Assembly: GCA_910574475.1 (NCBI GenBank)
Contig: CAJTAT010000012.1
Location: 1 to 64,000, forward strand
Direction: 5' to 3'
Source of the DNA: Clostridia bacterium
Lineage (GTDB): Bacteria; Bacillota; Clostridia; Lachnospirales; Lachnospiraceae
Length of the DNA: 64,000 bases
Shown here: piece after piece, positions 1-8,135 of the stretch
How positions within the stretch are numbered: the stretch's first letter is position 1
How the letters are laid out: each line of letters starts with the position of its first letter
The notes under the pieces: generated by a model
What the model was told of the DNA's origin: nothing
Databases searched by the model: none
The model's input: only the letters and a program-made list of their open reading frames with translations
Translations under genes and position numbers: made by a program

Positions 1-120
1 GAAAATAAACGAATCATGAAATATAAAGAGAAATGGTGTGCATAGAAAAATGCCTGCACTCCCAAATAAAATGCAGGCATCATCCGCACTAAATTTTAGA
101 TATTTGTCCTGTCTACTTGA
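1..120 (+). mobile_element. putative insertion-sequence right end
   Basis: An open frame runs from base 1 to a TAG at 43-45 and could be the last 14 codons of a transposase-like gene. It is followed by a perfect 9-bp inverted repeat, ATGCCTGCA (50-58) and TGCAGGCAT (72-80). A run of five T follows this hairpin on the minus strand, so it could stop transcription entering from the right. In the transporter frame a TGA lies at 118-120, and homologous-looking coding sequence resumes directly after it. I infer that a mobile element ends near 110-120. No transposase domain is visible in the window, so the family is unknown. Confidence 0.35.
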
Positions 121-804
121 CAAGGGGCATATCAATTTAACGGTGCGGCTATTCCAACTATGACATTTATCTGTACCTATAATTTAGGGCTTCCTGATAC
201 AAAAGTAACATTATATTTGTTTGCGTATACAGGGGCAAGTATTATCGGCTCTTTCATTTTGGGGATTGTTTCCAGTAAATACGGCAAAATTTTGGGAGGT
301 AAATCCAAAGAAATCGCATATGCCTTTGGGGCCTATGCAGTAGTGGCTATTGCCAGCTATTTTATAGGAACCAGTGACTTTACCGTGCTTTTGAATTTGT
401 TTATGCTGGGATTCACCTGTAACGCTTTCTTTCTCCATGGATGGAACCTGGCTTTAGATGCAGCGAAGATTGATTACTATAAGACGGGAGAGGAAAAGGG
501 CGGTATTTATACGGCGCTCATTGGTTTCTGTTTTAAGGTAGGCGGAGCTATAGGTATGTGGCTGGTAGGTATCTTCCTGGATATGTTTGGATTTAATTCA
601 GAGGCAGCACAGCAGAGTGCTCAGGCTCTGAAGGGTGTGGAAATCACATTTTTCCTTTTGACGGGAGTCATTCTAGTGGTTGCCTGTGTGGTATTGTACA
701 GGAATCCTATGACCAGAAAGAAAATGGATGCCCTGCTGGATGCCATTGACAAGAAGGAAAAAGGAGAAGCTTGTACAGAAGAAGGCTTTGCAGACTTATT
801 GTAA
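121..804 (+). pseudogene. 5'-truncated GPH-family (MFS) sugar:cation symporter
   Basis: This is the C-terminal half of a membrane transporter of the glycoside-pentoside-hexuronide type. It has about five or six hydrophobic helices, an intracellular KYGKILGGKSKE loop, and a basic/acidic cytoplasmic tail. Complete family members have about 450 residues; only about 228 codons are open here. The frame starts right after TGA 118-120, and residues before the first ATG (160) already look like transporter sequence. The gene is therefore cut at its 5' end rather than starting late. It would have imported the substrate for the enzymes encoded just downstream. A translated half-protein is unlikely to transport anything. 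Confidence 0.7.
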
Positions 805-822
805 AGGAGTGTGAATAGGAAA

Positions 823-1575
823 ATGCAGTTTCAAAATGATATCGTATTAATTACTGGAGGAGCAAGCGGGATCGGAGAAGCTACAGCCCAGCTGTTTGTG
901 GAAAGAGGAGCCAGGGTGATTGTGGCAGATCTGGATGGACAAAGGGGCAGGGAGCTTCAAAAGAAAATGGGCGGTAAGCTGGAATTTTATCAGGTAGATG
1001 TGACTAATGAAGAACAGGTACAAAGGCTGTTTGCTTATGTGGAAGAGAAATACGGGGTATTGGATATCCTTCATAATAATGCGGCGTATTCTCTGAGTAA
1101 AACTTTGTGGGACACTACAGTAGAGGATTGGGATAAAGTTATGTGCGTGAATCTGAAAGGATATTTTTTGTGTGCTAAATATGCACTGGAGCTTTTGAAA
1201 AAAAGCCGTCACGGGGCAATTGTATGTACGGCCAGTGAGCTTGGGGTAGTGGGCTGCGTGGAAAGTCTAGCCTATAATACTTCAAAGGGCGGAGTTCTTC
1301 AATTTGTAAAAAGCCTGGCATTGGAATTGGCTCCTTATCAGATTCGGGTAAATGCAGTATGCCCATCAGGAACTGTCACGCCAGCTTTTATCAGGGATAT
1401 GTCAAGAACGGGAAATTACGAAAAGGAGTGTGAAGAGCTGGTGGCCACCTATCCTCTGGGACGTTTGGGACAGCCGGAGGATATTGCTAAGGCAGTAGCT
1501 TTTCTGGCTAGCGAGGAGTCATCCTTTGTCACAGGCACACACCTGATGGTGGACGGGGGATTTGTAGCCCAGTAA
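823..1575 (+). CDS. short-chain dehydrogenase/reductase (SDR)
   Basis: A 250-residue classical SDR, an NAD(P)-dependent oxidoreductase acting on a hydroxyl/carbonyl group. The Rossmann motif TGGASGIG lies at about residues 12-19, the structural HNNAA motif near 86-90, the catalytic serine in CTASELG, and the catalytic YNTSK pair shortly after. The C-terminus has the usual FVTGTHLMVDGG end. I chose ATG 823: AAGGAG at 804-809 is one base from the alternative GTG 811 but well placed upstream of 823. It sits about 20 nt after the transporter remnant and about 20 nt before the esterase-like gene. The substrate cannot be told; sugar alcohols, steroids and bile acids are all oxidised by this family. 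Confidence 0.88.
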   Translation: MQFQNDIVLITGGASGIGEATAQLFVERGARVIVADLDGQRGRELQKKMGGKLEFYQVDVTNEEQVQRLFAYVEEKYGVLDILHNNAAYSLSKTLWDTTVEDWDKVMCVNLKGYFLCAKYALELLKKSRHGAIVCTASELGVVGCVESLAYNTSKGGVLQFVKSLALELAPYQIRVNAVCPSGTVTPAFIRDMSRTGNYEKECEELVATYPLGRLGQPEDIAKAVAFLASEESSFVTGTHLMVDGGFVAQ

Positions 1576-1592
1576 GGAGGAAAGAAAAGGAA

Positions 1593-3164
1593 ATGAGCCA
1601 TAAGGAAAATGCATTTGTGGAGTGGGCACAGAAAAGTGCCCATCCGATGAAAAGCTTTGAAGGTGCAGATTTTGAAGATTTGGCTTTTCTGGAGGAAGCA
1701 GTGGGAGATGCCAGAATTGTCACTGTGGGAGAAAGTCAGCATTATACTAGGGAATTCAACGGGATTACCAGGAGAATATTTGAATATCTGGTGGAAAAAA
1801 AGGGGTTTACGGCGTTTGTCTATGAGACTCCTCTTGTACAGGCCTTTACTGTAGATGAGTATGTCCAGGGAGCAGATATGACTCTTGAACAGGCCTGCAG
1901 GGAGGGTATTACAGAGCTTTTCGGAGGCTGGAAAGAAATGCGCGATATTGTGGAGTGGATGCGCAATTATAATCTCCAGCATCCAGAAAGGCGGAAGCTT
2001 CATTATTATGGTGCGGATATCTGTTGCGAAGGCCCATATAGGACGATGAACTATGCGTTAGGTTATTTGAAGAGGGTTGACCCTGAATATGCAAAGCTTT
2101 TAGAGGAGGAGGTACAGGCCAGCAAAGACTATACAATTTTTAATTATGCGGAGCTTAACCAGCAGGAAAGAGATGCTTTTGCAGCCTGGGCTATGCGGTT
2201 GCAATGCCGTCTGGAAGCATTTGCGCCTATGTATGCAGCAAAGACAGGAGAGGTAGCCTGGAAAAGAGCCCGGCAGGCTGCCAACAATGCCATGAAAGCC
2301 GTTGCCTGGTTTGACACCTTTTTAATGACAGGCTCTTCCTGGCAGACAGATAGTGTGCGGGATGGCTGTATGGGTGAAAATATGAAATGGGTTATGGATC
2401 TGGAAGGAGAGCAGGGAAAGATTGTGTATCACGCTCATAATGAGCATGTGCGTCGCCAGCTTAGAGAAGAAGATCAGCAGCAGACAGGAGTACATCTTGA
2501 TTTCCTTTTTGGGAAGGATGCAGTGGTATCTGTGGGATGTATGAGCTATCTGAATATGCGGCCGGATGATACCTGTCCGGGGGATTGCCTCCAGCACTAT
2601 CTTGCTTTGGTAGACAGGGATCATTATATTTTGAATCTGAAAGAGCTGCCAAAAGGATCGGAGGCGGAAAAATGGGCAGATTTGGAGATGCCGGATCGTC
2701 TCAGTACAAATTTTATAAATGCAAGACTGCTTCCCTCTTATGATATAGTAGCGTTTACCAGGCTGCCTCTTCATGAGGATCAAATGGAATTCTGTCCTTA
2801 TCATGAGGAAATTATAGAGCTTAATTCGGAAATTTATAAAGACTATGTGGGGACTTATGCTCTCGATCATACTTGGTTTCCGGGGGAAGTGAAGGATTAT
2901 CTTACTGTGGAATGTCATGAGGGGAGATTATATTCCCATTCCCTGTACGGAGCAGATGGAAAGCCGGATCCGGCTTCCACGATAGCAGAACATTCGCCAG
3001 TGGCCCTAAGTGAGATGTTCCCTATTTCTGAGACACGTTTTATCTGGAAAAATTATTGTGGTATTTTTGAATTTAAAAGGGATTCTAGCGGGAAGGTGAT
3101 AGGAGGAGAATACAGTTATTATTATCTGGAAGAGCAGAAATATCCGACAAATAAAATACGCTAA
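1593..3164 (+). CDS. erythromycin esterase family protein
   Basis: A 523-residue protein of the EreA/EreB-type hydrolase family (PF05139). The family's active-site segments are recognisable in order: VGESQHYTREF near residue 48 (Glu and His), VYETP near 83, YYGADICCEGPY near 148, and VYHAHNEHVRR near 280. About 120 residues follow the hydrolase core (after about 400) and carry no domain I can name. Known members open macrolide lactones by hydrolysis, but most chromosomal homologues have no shown resistance role. The operon context with an SDR, an aldo/keto reductase and a sugar transporter suggests a metabolic ester or lactone substrate instead. ATG 1593 follows AAGGAGGAAAG. Confidence 0.8.
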   Translation: MSHKENAFVEWAQKSAHPMKSFEGADFEDLAFLEEAVGDARIVTVGESQHYTREFNGITRRIFEYLVEKKGFTAFVYETPLVQAFTVDEYVQGADMTLEQACREGITELFGGWKEMRDIVEWMRNYNLQHPERRKLHYYGADICCEGPYRTMNYALGYLKRVDPEYAKLLEEEVQASKDYTIFNYAELNQQERDAFAAWAMRLQCRLEAFAPMYAAKTGEVAWKRARQAANNAMKAVAWFDTFLMTGSSWQTDSVRDGCMGENMKWVMDLEGEQGKIVYHAHNEHVRRQLREEDQQQTGVHLDFLFGKDAVVSVGCMSYLNMRPDDTCPGDCLQHYLALVDRDHYILNLKELPKGSEAEKWADLEMPDRLSTNFINARLLPSYDIVAFTRLPLHEDQMEFCPYHEEIIELNSEIYKDYVGTYALDHTWFPGEVKDYLTVECHEGRLYSHSLYGADGKPDPASTIAEHSPVALSEMFPISETRFIWKNYCGIFEFKRDSSGKVIGGEYSYYYLEEQKYPTNKIR

Positions 3165-3185
3165 TAGAAACGGGGAGGAGCTTTT

Positions 3186-3968
3186 ATGAGCGAAAAACAG
3201 CTTTGGGCAAAGACGGTACAGATGGCAGGGACCGAGGTGTCGCAAATCGCTTTTGGTACGGAGCATATTAATCAGTATCTTCCTGAATTCTCCGGTAAGA
3301 TTTTGAGAGATGCGGCCCTCAAGCATCATGTGTTTTTCTGGGATACGGATAATTGCTACGGAAGCCAGCCTGCTGTGGCGGCAGGATTGAAAATGTTGCC
3401 AAGAGACAAAGTGGTGGTGACAAGCAAAACATATGCGGATTCTGAAGAAGATGCATATGAAAGTGTAAAAAAAATTCTCCATGATTTGGACACACCCTAT
3501 TTGGACTTTTGTCTGCTTCACGGTGTGGAGAAGGGGCGCTTGCCCTATAAAAAGCCTGCAATCCGGGCTTTGAAACAGATGAAAAAGGAGGGCCTGCTCC
3601 ATCATATTGGTCTGTCCACTCACTATCCGTCTGTGGCCTGGGAGGCAAGCGAGGTGGAAGAGATAGAGGTGCTTTGTACGATTTTTAATAAGATGGGGTA
3701 CTGGCTGGATGAGGGAACTGTGGATCAGATGGCGAAGGCTCTGGATAAGGCCCACAATAGACGAAAGATCGGTACCTATGTAATAAAAACATTAGGGAGG
3801 GGAAGCTTGCTGAAGGATATCAGAGGCGCCTTGAACTGGGTACTGGACTACCATGATTTTATTGATGTGTACAATATCGGATATGCGGGGCTTAGGGAGC
3901 TGCGACAGGATTTGAGCGTGGTAAACGATTATTTTAGCAGATTGGAGGGAGACACTCAGGATGCATAG
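3186..3968 (+). CDS. aldo/keto reductase family protein
   Basis: A 260-residue aldo/keto reductase-like TIM barrel, somewhat shorter than the usual 280-330. Conserved points are the DTDNCYG segment (catalytic Asp and Tyr) near residue 56, VVVTSKTY (catalytic Lys) near 80, and the DFCLLHGV strand (His) near 115, followed by a single-helix motif with HIGLSTH. The last third is less like the standard NADPH-binding C-terminus. It is preceded by a GGGGAGG ribosome site. Its stop overlaps the start of the amidohydrolase-like gene by 8 bases, which indicates translational coupling. A role in reducing or oxidising the product of its operon partners is inferred from position only. Confidence 0.82.
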   Translation: MSEKQLWAKTVQMAGTEVSQIAFGTEHINQYLPEFSGKILRDAALKHHVFFWDTDNCYGSQPAVAAGLKMLPRDKVVVTSKTYADSEEDAYESVKKILHDLDTPYLDFCLLHGVEKGRLPYKKPAIRALKQMKKEGLLHHIGLSTHYPSVAWEASEVEEIEVLCTIFNKMGYWLDEGTVDQMAKALDKAHNRRKIGTYVIKTLGRGSLLKDIRGALNWVLDYHDFIDVYNIGYAGLRELRQDLSVVNDYFSRLEGDTQDA

Positions 3969-5340
3969 GTTGTTAATAAAAAATTGTACCAAGGCAACCT
4001 TCTTCAATGATGGATATAATGCGGTGAATCTGCTCCAGGGAGTGGATATTTTAATTGAAGATCACCAGATTGTACGGATTGACAGAGGCTTAGATGAGAA
4101 GGAAGCCAAGGAAGTAATTGACGCCACAGGGAAGCTGGTATTTCCAGGATTAAATAACGGATACAGCCGCTGTCTGGGAAGCAGGATCTCCAGAATGATG
4201 GCAGAAGACTGGAATTATGAGAGATTTGATCACACACCCCTGTATGCAAAAATATATCCCTTGTTGAATCTTGCCTTGGAACAGCTTAACGATATACAAT
4301 TGGAAACGATTCTGGAGCTGGCAGTTTATGAGGCAGCCAACAGCGGAACTACCATGCTGATGGAATATTGCTCTCCCAGAGAGGTTCCGATTTTTTTGAA
4401 ATTATGTAAAAAATATGGGATTCGTGCCATAGTATTTCCTGCGCTGATGAGCCGTAAAAAATGGCCTGTAGTGGATGGGTGGGGAGACTATGATTTGGAA
4501 TTAGGTGATACAGACGAGGACCAATTACTTTCCTGGAATGAGAGGATGGTGAAAGAAACAAAAGGCTCTCTGCAGTCAGTGGCAGTGGGAACAGGAACCC
4601 TTGAGAGCACCAGCCTTGGGCTGCTTTCTAAGGCGGCAAAGCTTGCCAGAGACCAGAACACCTTTTTAATGACAGGAATCAATGAAACCCGACATGAGAG
4701 GGATACCTGCCAAAAACGTTACAAAAAGACTCCTGTACAGGCTATGGAAGAGGCGGGAGCCCTGGGTAAAAACACATTGCTTGCAGGAAATGTATTTACA
4801 GACCATGAGGAACGGCTGCTGATGAGAAAATATGAGGCAAAAGCCGTCGTGTCCCCCCTGGAAAGTATGTTGGACGCAAGAATCACTCCCTTTATAGGCT
4901 TCCTGATTGACGATGTGCCTACCTTTTGCGGTTCCGGACGATGTACTCAGGATATGTTTCGGCAGATGCATGCACTGGCATTAAACGGGAAAATTGAATC
5001 CAAAAGCAGAAGCCAGATGTGTGCCCATGATGCCTTCTATGCAGCTACGGTGGGAGTGGGAAAGGCACTGGAGCTTCCTCTTGGGCAGATCGAAGAAGGT
5101 TTTTTGGCAGATATTGTTATCGCAGATATTCAGAAACCAGAGCATATTCCCTTTACCATGCCTGTAAATGAGATCGTATATTCCTTACAGGCCTCTGACA
5201 TTTCAGACGTGATTGTTGACGGACAGATAATAAAACGTGATGGAAAGCTTTTGCATCATGAACCTAATAAGCTTATAGAGCATGCTGGGAAGGTTCTGGA
5301 AATCCTATGGCAGCATGCCAGGGATCAGGGGGAAATCTAA
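3961..5340 (+). CDS. amidohydrolase-superfamily protein lacking metal ligands
   Basis: A 459-residue protein with the fold pattern of the TrzN/SsnA chlorohydrolase branch: an N-terminal beta-sandwich, the VFPGLNNG turn, a TIM barrel, and a C-terminal beta segment ending in FLADIVIADI. The expected metal-binding residues are missing. PGLxNxHxH reads PGLNNGYSR; the His before the NET motif is Gly; the barrel His in TLLAH is Gly (TLLAGN); and GTD reads GSG. The catalytic-type Glu of NET is kept. It is probably a pseudoenzyme or a metal-independent derivative with a binding or structural role. It is translationally coupled to the aldo/keto reductase gene and is the last gene before a terminator. 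Confidence 0.75.
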   Translation: MHRLLIKNCTKATFFNDGYNAVNLLQGVDILIEDHQIVRIDRGLDEKEAKEVIDATGKLVFPGLNNGYSRCLGSRISRMMAEDWNYERFDHTPLYAKIYPLLNLALEQLNDIQLETILELAVYEAANSGTTMLMEYCSPREVPIFLKLCKKYGIRAIVFPALMSRKKWPVVDGWGDYDLELGDTDEDQLLSWNERMVKETKGSLQSVAVGTGTLESTSLGLLSKAAKLARDQNTFLMTGINETRHERDTCQKRYKKTPVQAMEEAGALGKNTLLAGNVFTDHEERLLMRKYEAKAVVSPLESMLDARITPFIGFLIDDVPTFCGSGRCTQDMFRQMHALALNGKIESKSRSQMCAHDAFYAATVGVGKALELPLGQIEEGFLADIVIADIQKPEHIPFTMPVNEIVYSLQASDISDVIVDGQIIKRDGKLLHHEPNKLIEHAGKVLEILWQHARDQGEI

Positions 5341-5351
5341 GAAAAGAAAGT

Positions 5352-5400
5352 GGAATTGATATTAAGAAGGATAAATTCCCCTTCATATCAGTTCTATTCT
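5352..5400 (+). terminator. terminator after the SDR-amidohydrolase operon
   Basis: The arms GAATTGATAT...AGAAGG (5353-5370) and CCCTTC..ATATCAGTTC (5378-5394) form a long imperfect hairpin. It is followed by TATTCTTTAT. It starts 11 bases after the amidohydrolase stop. Confidence 0.6.
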
Positions 5401-5524
5401 TTATGACAGAACAATGTGAATAATTTTGCTGTCCTTACTGGATCCTAATCTCGATTTGGTTATATAACTGATTTTGAGCTAAGTTTTGACACTAAAAATT
5501 GCTTGCATTTCTTCCTCTCCTGTG

Positions 5525-5571
5525 ATACCTTATATAGTATACCGTATGGAATGAAATACTATATTTTGTGT
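5525..5571 (+). promoter_or_regulatory. pair of NrdR boxes upstream of nrdD
   Basis: Two 16-bp sites resemble the NrdR consensus ACACTATATATAGTGT: ATACCTTATATAGTAT at 5525-5540 and ATACTATATTTTGTGT at 5556-5571. Their starts are exactly 31 bp apart, the three-helical-turn spacing known for tandem NrdR boxes. The second box ends 18 bp before the nrdD start codon, so bound repressor would cover the promoter or initial transcript. The repressor itself is not in this window. Confidence 0.82.
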
Positions 5572-5589
5572 AATGGGGGAGGACTTTTT

Positions 5590-7920
5590 ATGGAAAATAA
5601 AGGTAACAGCAGTTACCCTGAGATGATAAAGAAACGGAACGGCACCCCGGTGCCCTTTGATGCAGGGAAGATTCGGGATGCTATCCGCAAGGCCAATGAG
5701 GCGGCTCAGGTAGAAGCTATTTCTCCCCTGCAATTCAATGACCTGGTAGAAGAAATCATTCGCGCTATTCCCGGGGACAAGACTCCACATGTGGAGCAGG
5801 TGCAGGATATTGTGGAGGAAAAGCTCATTAAGGGCGGCTTTGCAAATACGGCGAAAGCCTATATTCTGTACCGGGCGGAGCACACGAAAGTGCGCAAATC
5901 AGAGGCAGATCTGGTGAATATTTACCGGGAGCTGACCTTTACCAGCGCTGCAGACGCAGATATTAAACGGGAAAATGCGAATATTGACACAGATACTTCT
6001 ATGGGAACCATGTTGAAATACGGTTCCGAGGGTGCCAATTATTTTGTGGATAATTATATTCTTCCCAAGGATATTGCGGCGGCTCATATTAACGGTGATA
6101 TCCATATTCATGATAAGGATTTTTATATGCTTACCGAGACCTGCTGTCAGATTGATTTGATTAAGCTGGTAAAGGAAGGCTTTTGTACCGGACATGGATA
6201 TATTCGGGAACCGAATTCCATTAAAACCTATTCGGCCCTGGCCTGTATCGCCATTCAGGCAAATCAGAATGAGATGCACGGAGGGCAGTCGATTCCCAAC
6301 TTTGATTATGCTATGGCTCAGGGTGTGGCCAGGACATTTCGGAAGGAATATTTCAAAGCTTTCGAGAGATATCTTCAGATTAAGCTGGAGTGGAGTGTCA
6401 AGCAGAGCGCTGACTTTATCAAAAGTATGAAAGAGGAAGTTGGCTCGGATATCTCCATGGGAAATATAGAAGCGTATGGCAAGAAAGCTGAGGCTTGGCT
6501 AAAGGAGGGCGGAGCTTCAGAGGAGAGATGCGAAGTCACTCTGGAGAAGTTGAAAAAAGCTCACAGCTGTGCCGCAGACATGGCTCTTCGGGAGACGGAA
6601 TCTGAGACCTATCAGGCTATGGAGGCCCTGGTTCACAATCTGAATACCATGAATTCCCGGGCAGGCGCTCAAGTGCCTTTTAGCTCCATTAATTATGGAA
6701 CGGACTATTCCCCGGAGGGACGGATGGCCATTAAAAATCTGCTGTTGGCTACAGATGCAGGCTTGGGAAATGGGGAGACGCCGATTTTCCCGGTACAGAT
6801 TTTCAAGGTAAAGGAAGGGATCAATTACAATTCAGGCGACCCCAACTATGATCTGTTCCGTCTGGCCATTCGGACTTCCGCCAAGCGGCTGTTTCCGAAC
6901 TTTAGCTTTATAGATGCGCCATTTAATCTTCAATATTATAAAGAGGGCGATTATAATACAGAGATTGCCTATATGGGATGCAGAACCCGTGTCATGGGCA
7001 ACCATTACGATCCCAGCCGGGAAGTGACCTGCGGACGGGGAAATTTAAGCTTTGTATCCATTAACCTGCCCCGTCTGGGAATCAAGGCTCATCAGGATTT
7101 GGATGCCTTTTATGACAGCCTGGACAAATGCATTGACCTGGCATGCCGTCAGCTTCTTCATCGCTTTGGAATCCAGAGCAGTAAGAAGGTGCGTAATTAT
7201 CCGTTTTTGATGGGACAGGGCATTTGGATGGATTCTGATAAGCTGGATTTGGATGATTCCATTGGCGAGGTGCTAAAGCACGGAACCTTGAGCGTAGGTT
7301 TTATCGGCCTGGCAGAGACTCTGGTAGCTCTCACCGGAAAGCATCACGGGGAAAGCCCTGAGAGTCAGAAGCTGGGACTTGAGATTATCGGGCATATGCG
7401 TCAGCGGATGGATGAGAAGTCTGAGGAGACGGGAATGAATTTTACTCTTCTGGCGACTCCGGCAGAGGGCCTGTCAGGACGTTTTGTGAGAATTGACAGG
7501 AAACGGTTTGGAGAGCTTCCGGGTATCACGGATCGGGAGTATTACACCAATTCCTTCCATGTGCCGGTCTACTATCCTATCCGCGCTTTTGACAAGATTC
7601 GCCTGGAGGCTCCTTATCATGCCCTTACAAATGCAGGACATATCAGCTATGTAGAGCTGGACGGAGATACCACAAAGAATCCACAGGCTTTTGAGGCCGT
7701 GATCCGCTGTATGAAGGAGGAGGGTATCGGCTATGGCTCTGTGAATCATCCGGTCGATCGAGATCCGGTCTGCGGCTATACAGGTGTGATTGATGAGGTG
7801 TGCCCCCGCTGCGGCAGACGGGAGGGCGAGGCTGTCCCGGTTGAGAAGCTTCGGGAGCTTCGGAAAAAATTCCCGGATGTACCCGCCTATGCTTTGCCGG
7901 ATAAAGTAAGGATGCTATAA
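5590..7920 (+). CDS. nrdD: anaerobic ribonucleoside-triphosphate reductase, main chain without glycyl radical site
   Basis: Class III ribonucleotide reductase large polypeptide (776 residues), which makes dNTPs without oxygen. An ATP-cone covers roughly residues 10-105 (allosteric activity site), followed by the ten-stranded NRDD barrel. The YMGCRTRV segment with Cys464 is the likely thiyl-radical cysteine. The C-terminal zinc-type cysteines lie at 728, 738 and 741 (VCGYTG...CPRCG). Family members continue with the glycyl-radical motif RxTGYL. Here the chain ends after about 35 unrelated residues, and the motif is encoded by the next cistron. ATG 5590 is preferred over in-frame ATG 5503, because GGGGGAGG precedes 5590 and 5503 lies upstream of the NrdR boxes. 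Confidence 0.93.
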   Translation: MENKGNSSYPEMIKKRNGTPVPFDAGKIRDAIRKANEAAQVEAISPLQFNDLVEEIIRAIPGDKTPHVEQVQDIVEEKLIKGGFANTAKAYILYRAEHTKVRKSEADLVNIYRELTFTSAADADIKRENANIDTDTSMGTMLKYGSEGANYFVDNYILPKDIAAAHINGDIHIHDKDFYMLTETCCQIDLIKLVKEGFCTGHGYIREPNSIKTYSALACIAIQANQNEMHGGQSIPNFDYAMAQGVARTFRKEYFKAFERYLQIKLEWSVKQSADFIKSMKEEVGSDISMGNIEAYGKKAEAWLKEGGASEERCEVTLEKLKKAHSCAADMALRETESETYQAMEALVHNLNTMNSRAGAQVPFSSINYGTDYSPEGRMAIKNLLLATDAGLGNGETPIFPVQIFKVKEGINYNSGDPNYDLFRLAIRTSAKRLFPNFSFIDAPFNLQYYKEGDYNTEIAYMGCRTRVMGNHYDPSREVTCGRGNLSFVSINLPRLGIKAHQDLDAFYDSLDKCIDLACRQLLHRFGIQSSKKVRNYPFLMGQGIWMDSDKLDLDDSIGEVLKHGTLSVGFIGLAETLVALTGKHHGESPESQKLGLEIIGHMRQRMDEKSEETGMNFTLLATPAEGLSGRFVRIDRKRFGELPGITDREYYTNSFHVPVYYPIRAFDKIRLEAPYHALTNAGHISYVELDGDTTKNPQAFEAVIRCMKEEGIGYGSVNHPVDRDPVCGYTGVIDEVCPRCGRREGEAVPVEKLRELRKKFPDVPAYALPDKVRML

Positions 7921-7934
7921 AATTTAAAAGATAT

Positions 7935-7964
7935 AAAAATATAGAAAAATATAGAAAAATATAG
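7935..7964 (+). repeat. three tandem copies of AAAAATATAG
   Basis: The 10-bp unit AAAAATATAG occurs three times in a row (7935-7944, 7945-7954, 7955-7964). It lies in the 59-nt spacer between the nrdD main-chain stop and the small glycyl-radical cistron, directly before the latter's Shine-Dalgarno sequence. The spacer is almost pure A/T and should be unstructured, which would favour ribosome loading. Confidence 0.8.
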
Positions 7965-7979
7965 AAGGAGAATAATTGT

Positions 7980-8135
7980 ATGACAGGAAAGGTATTGCCT
8001 CAGGGCGACATGGTAGGAGAAAGTGTAAAATTTGACCGTATTCGCAGAATCACCGGATATCTGGTAGGAACTACAGATCGGTTTAACAACGCAAAGCGGG
8101 CGGAGGAGCAGGACCGCGTAAAGCATGGATTTTAA
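7980..8135 (+). CDS. separate glycyl-radical domain of anaerobic ribonucleotide reductase
   Basis: A 51-residue ORF holding the C-terminal glycyl-radical segment normally fused to NrdD. After a 17-residue leader it reads DRIRRITGYLVGTTDRFNNA and ends in a KRAEEQDRVKH-type tail, the usual extreme C-terminus of clostridial NrdD. Gly26 in RITGYL is the predicted radical glycine. It has its own AAGGAG (7965-7970) 9 nt before ATG 7980 and lies in a different frame from nrdD, with a 59-nt spacer; a single sequencing error does not explain it. It overlaps the nrdG start by 11 bases. It should dock into the NrdD barrel after activation by NrdG, comparable in principle to the YfiD/GrcA spare part for pyruvate formate-lyase. 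Confidence 0.88.
   Translation: MTGKVLPQGDMVGESVKFDRIRRITGYLVGTTDRFNNAKRAEEQDRVKHGF

Noticed and set aside
1593-3164. Naming the Ere-family gene as a macrolide-resistance gene
   Set aside because: Family membership alone does not show macrolide hydrolysis, and the operon context is metabolic.
5503-5589. Earlier in-frame start for nrdD
   Set aside because: It lies upstream of both NrdR boxes, has no ribosome site and encodes residues unlike the family N-terminus; ATG 5590 has GGGGGAGG.
7918-7980. Frameshift or sequencing error splitting nrdD
   Set aside because: A 59-nt non-coding spacer with a strong ribosome site and ATG lies between the parts, and the main chain has its own divergent tail; a single indel cannot join them.
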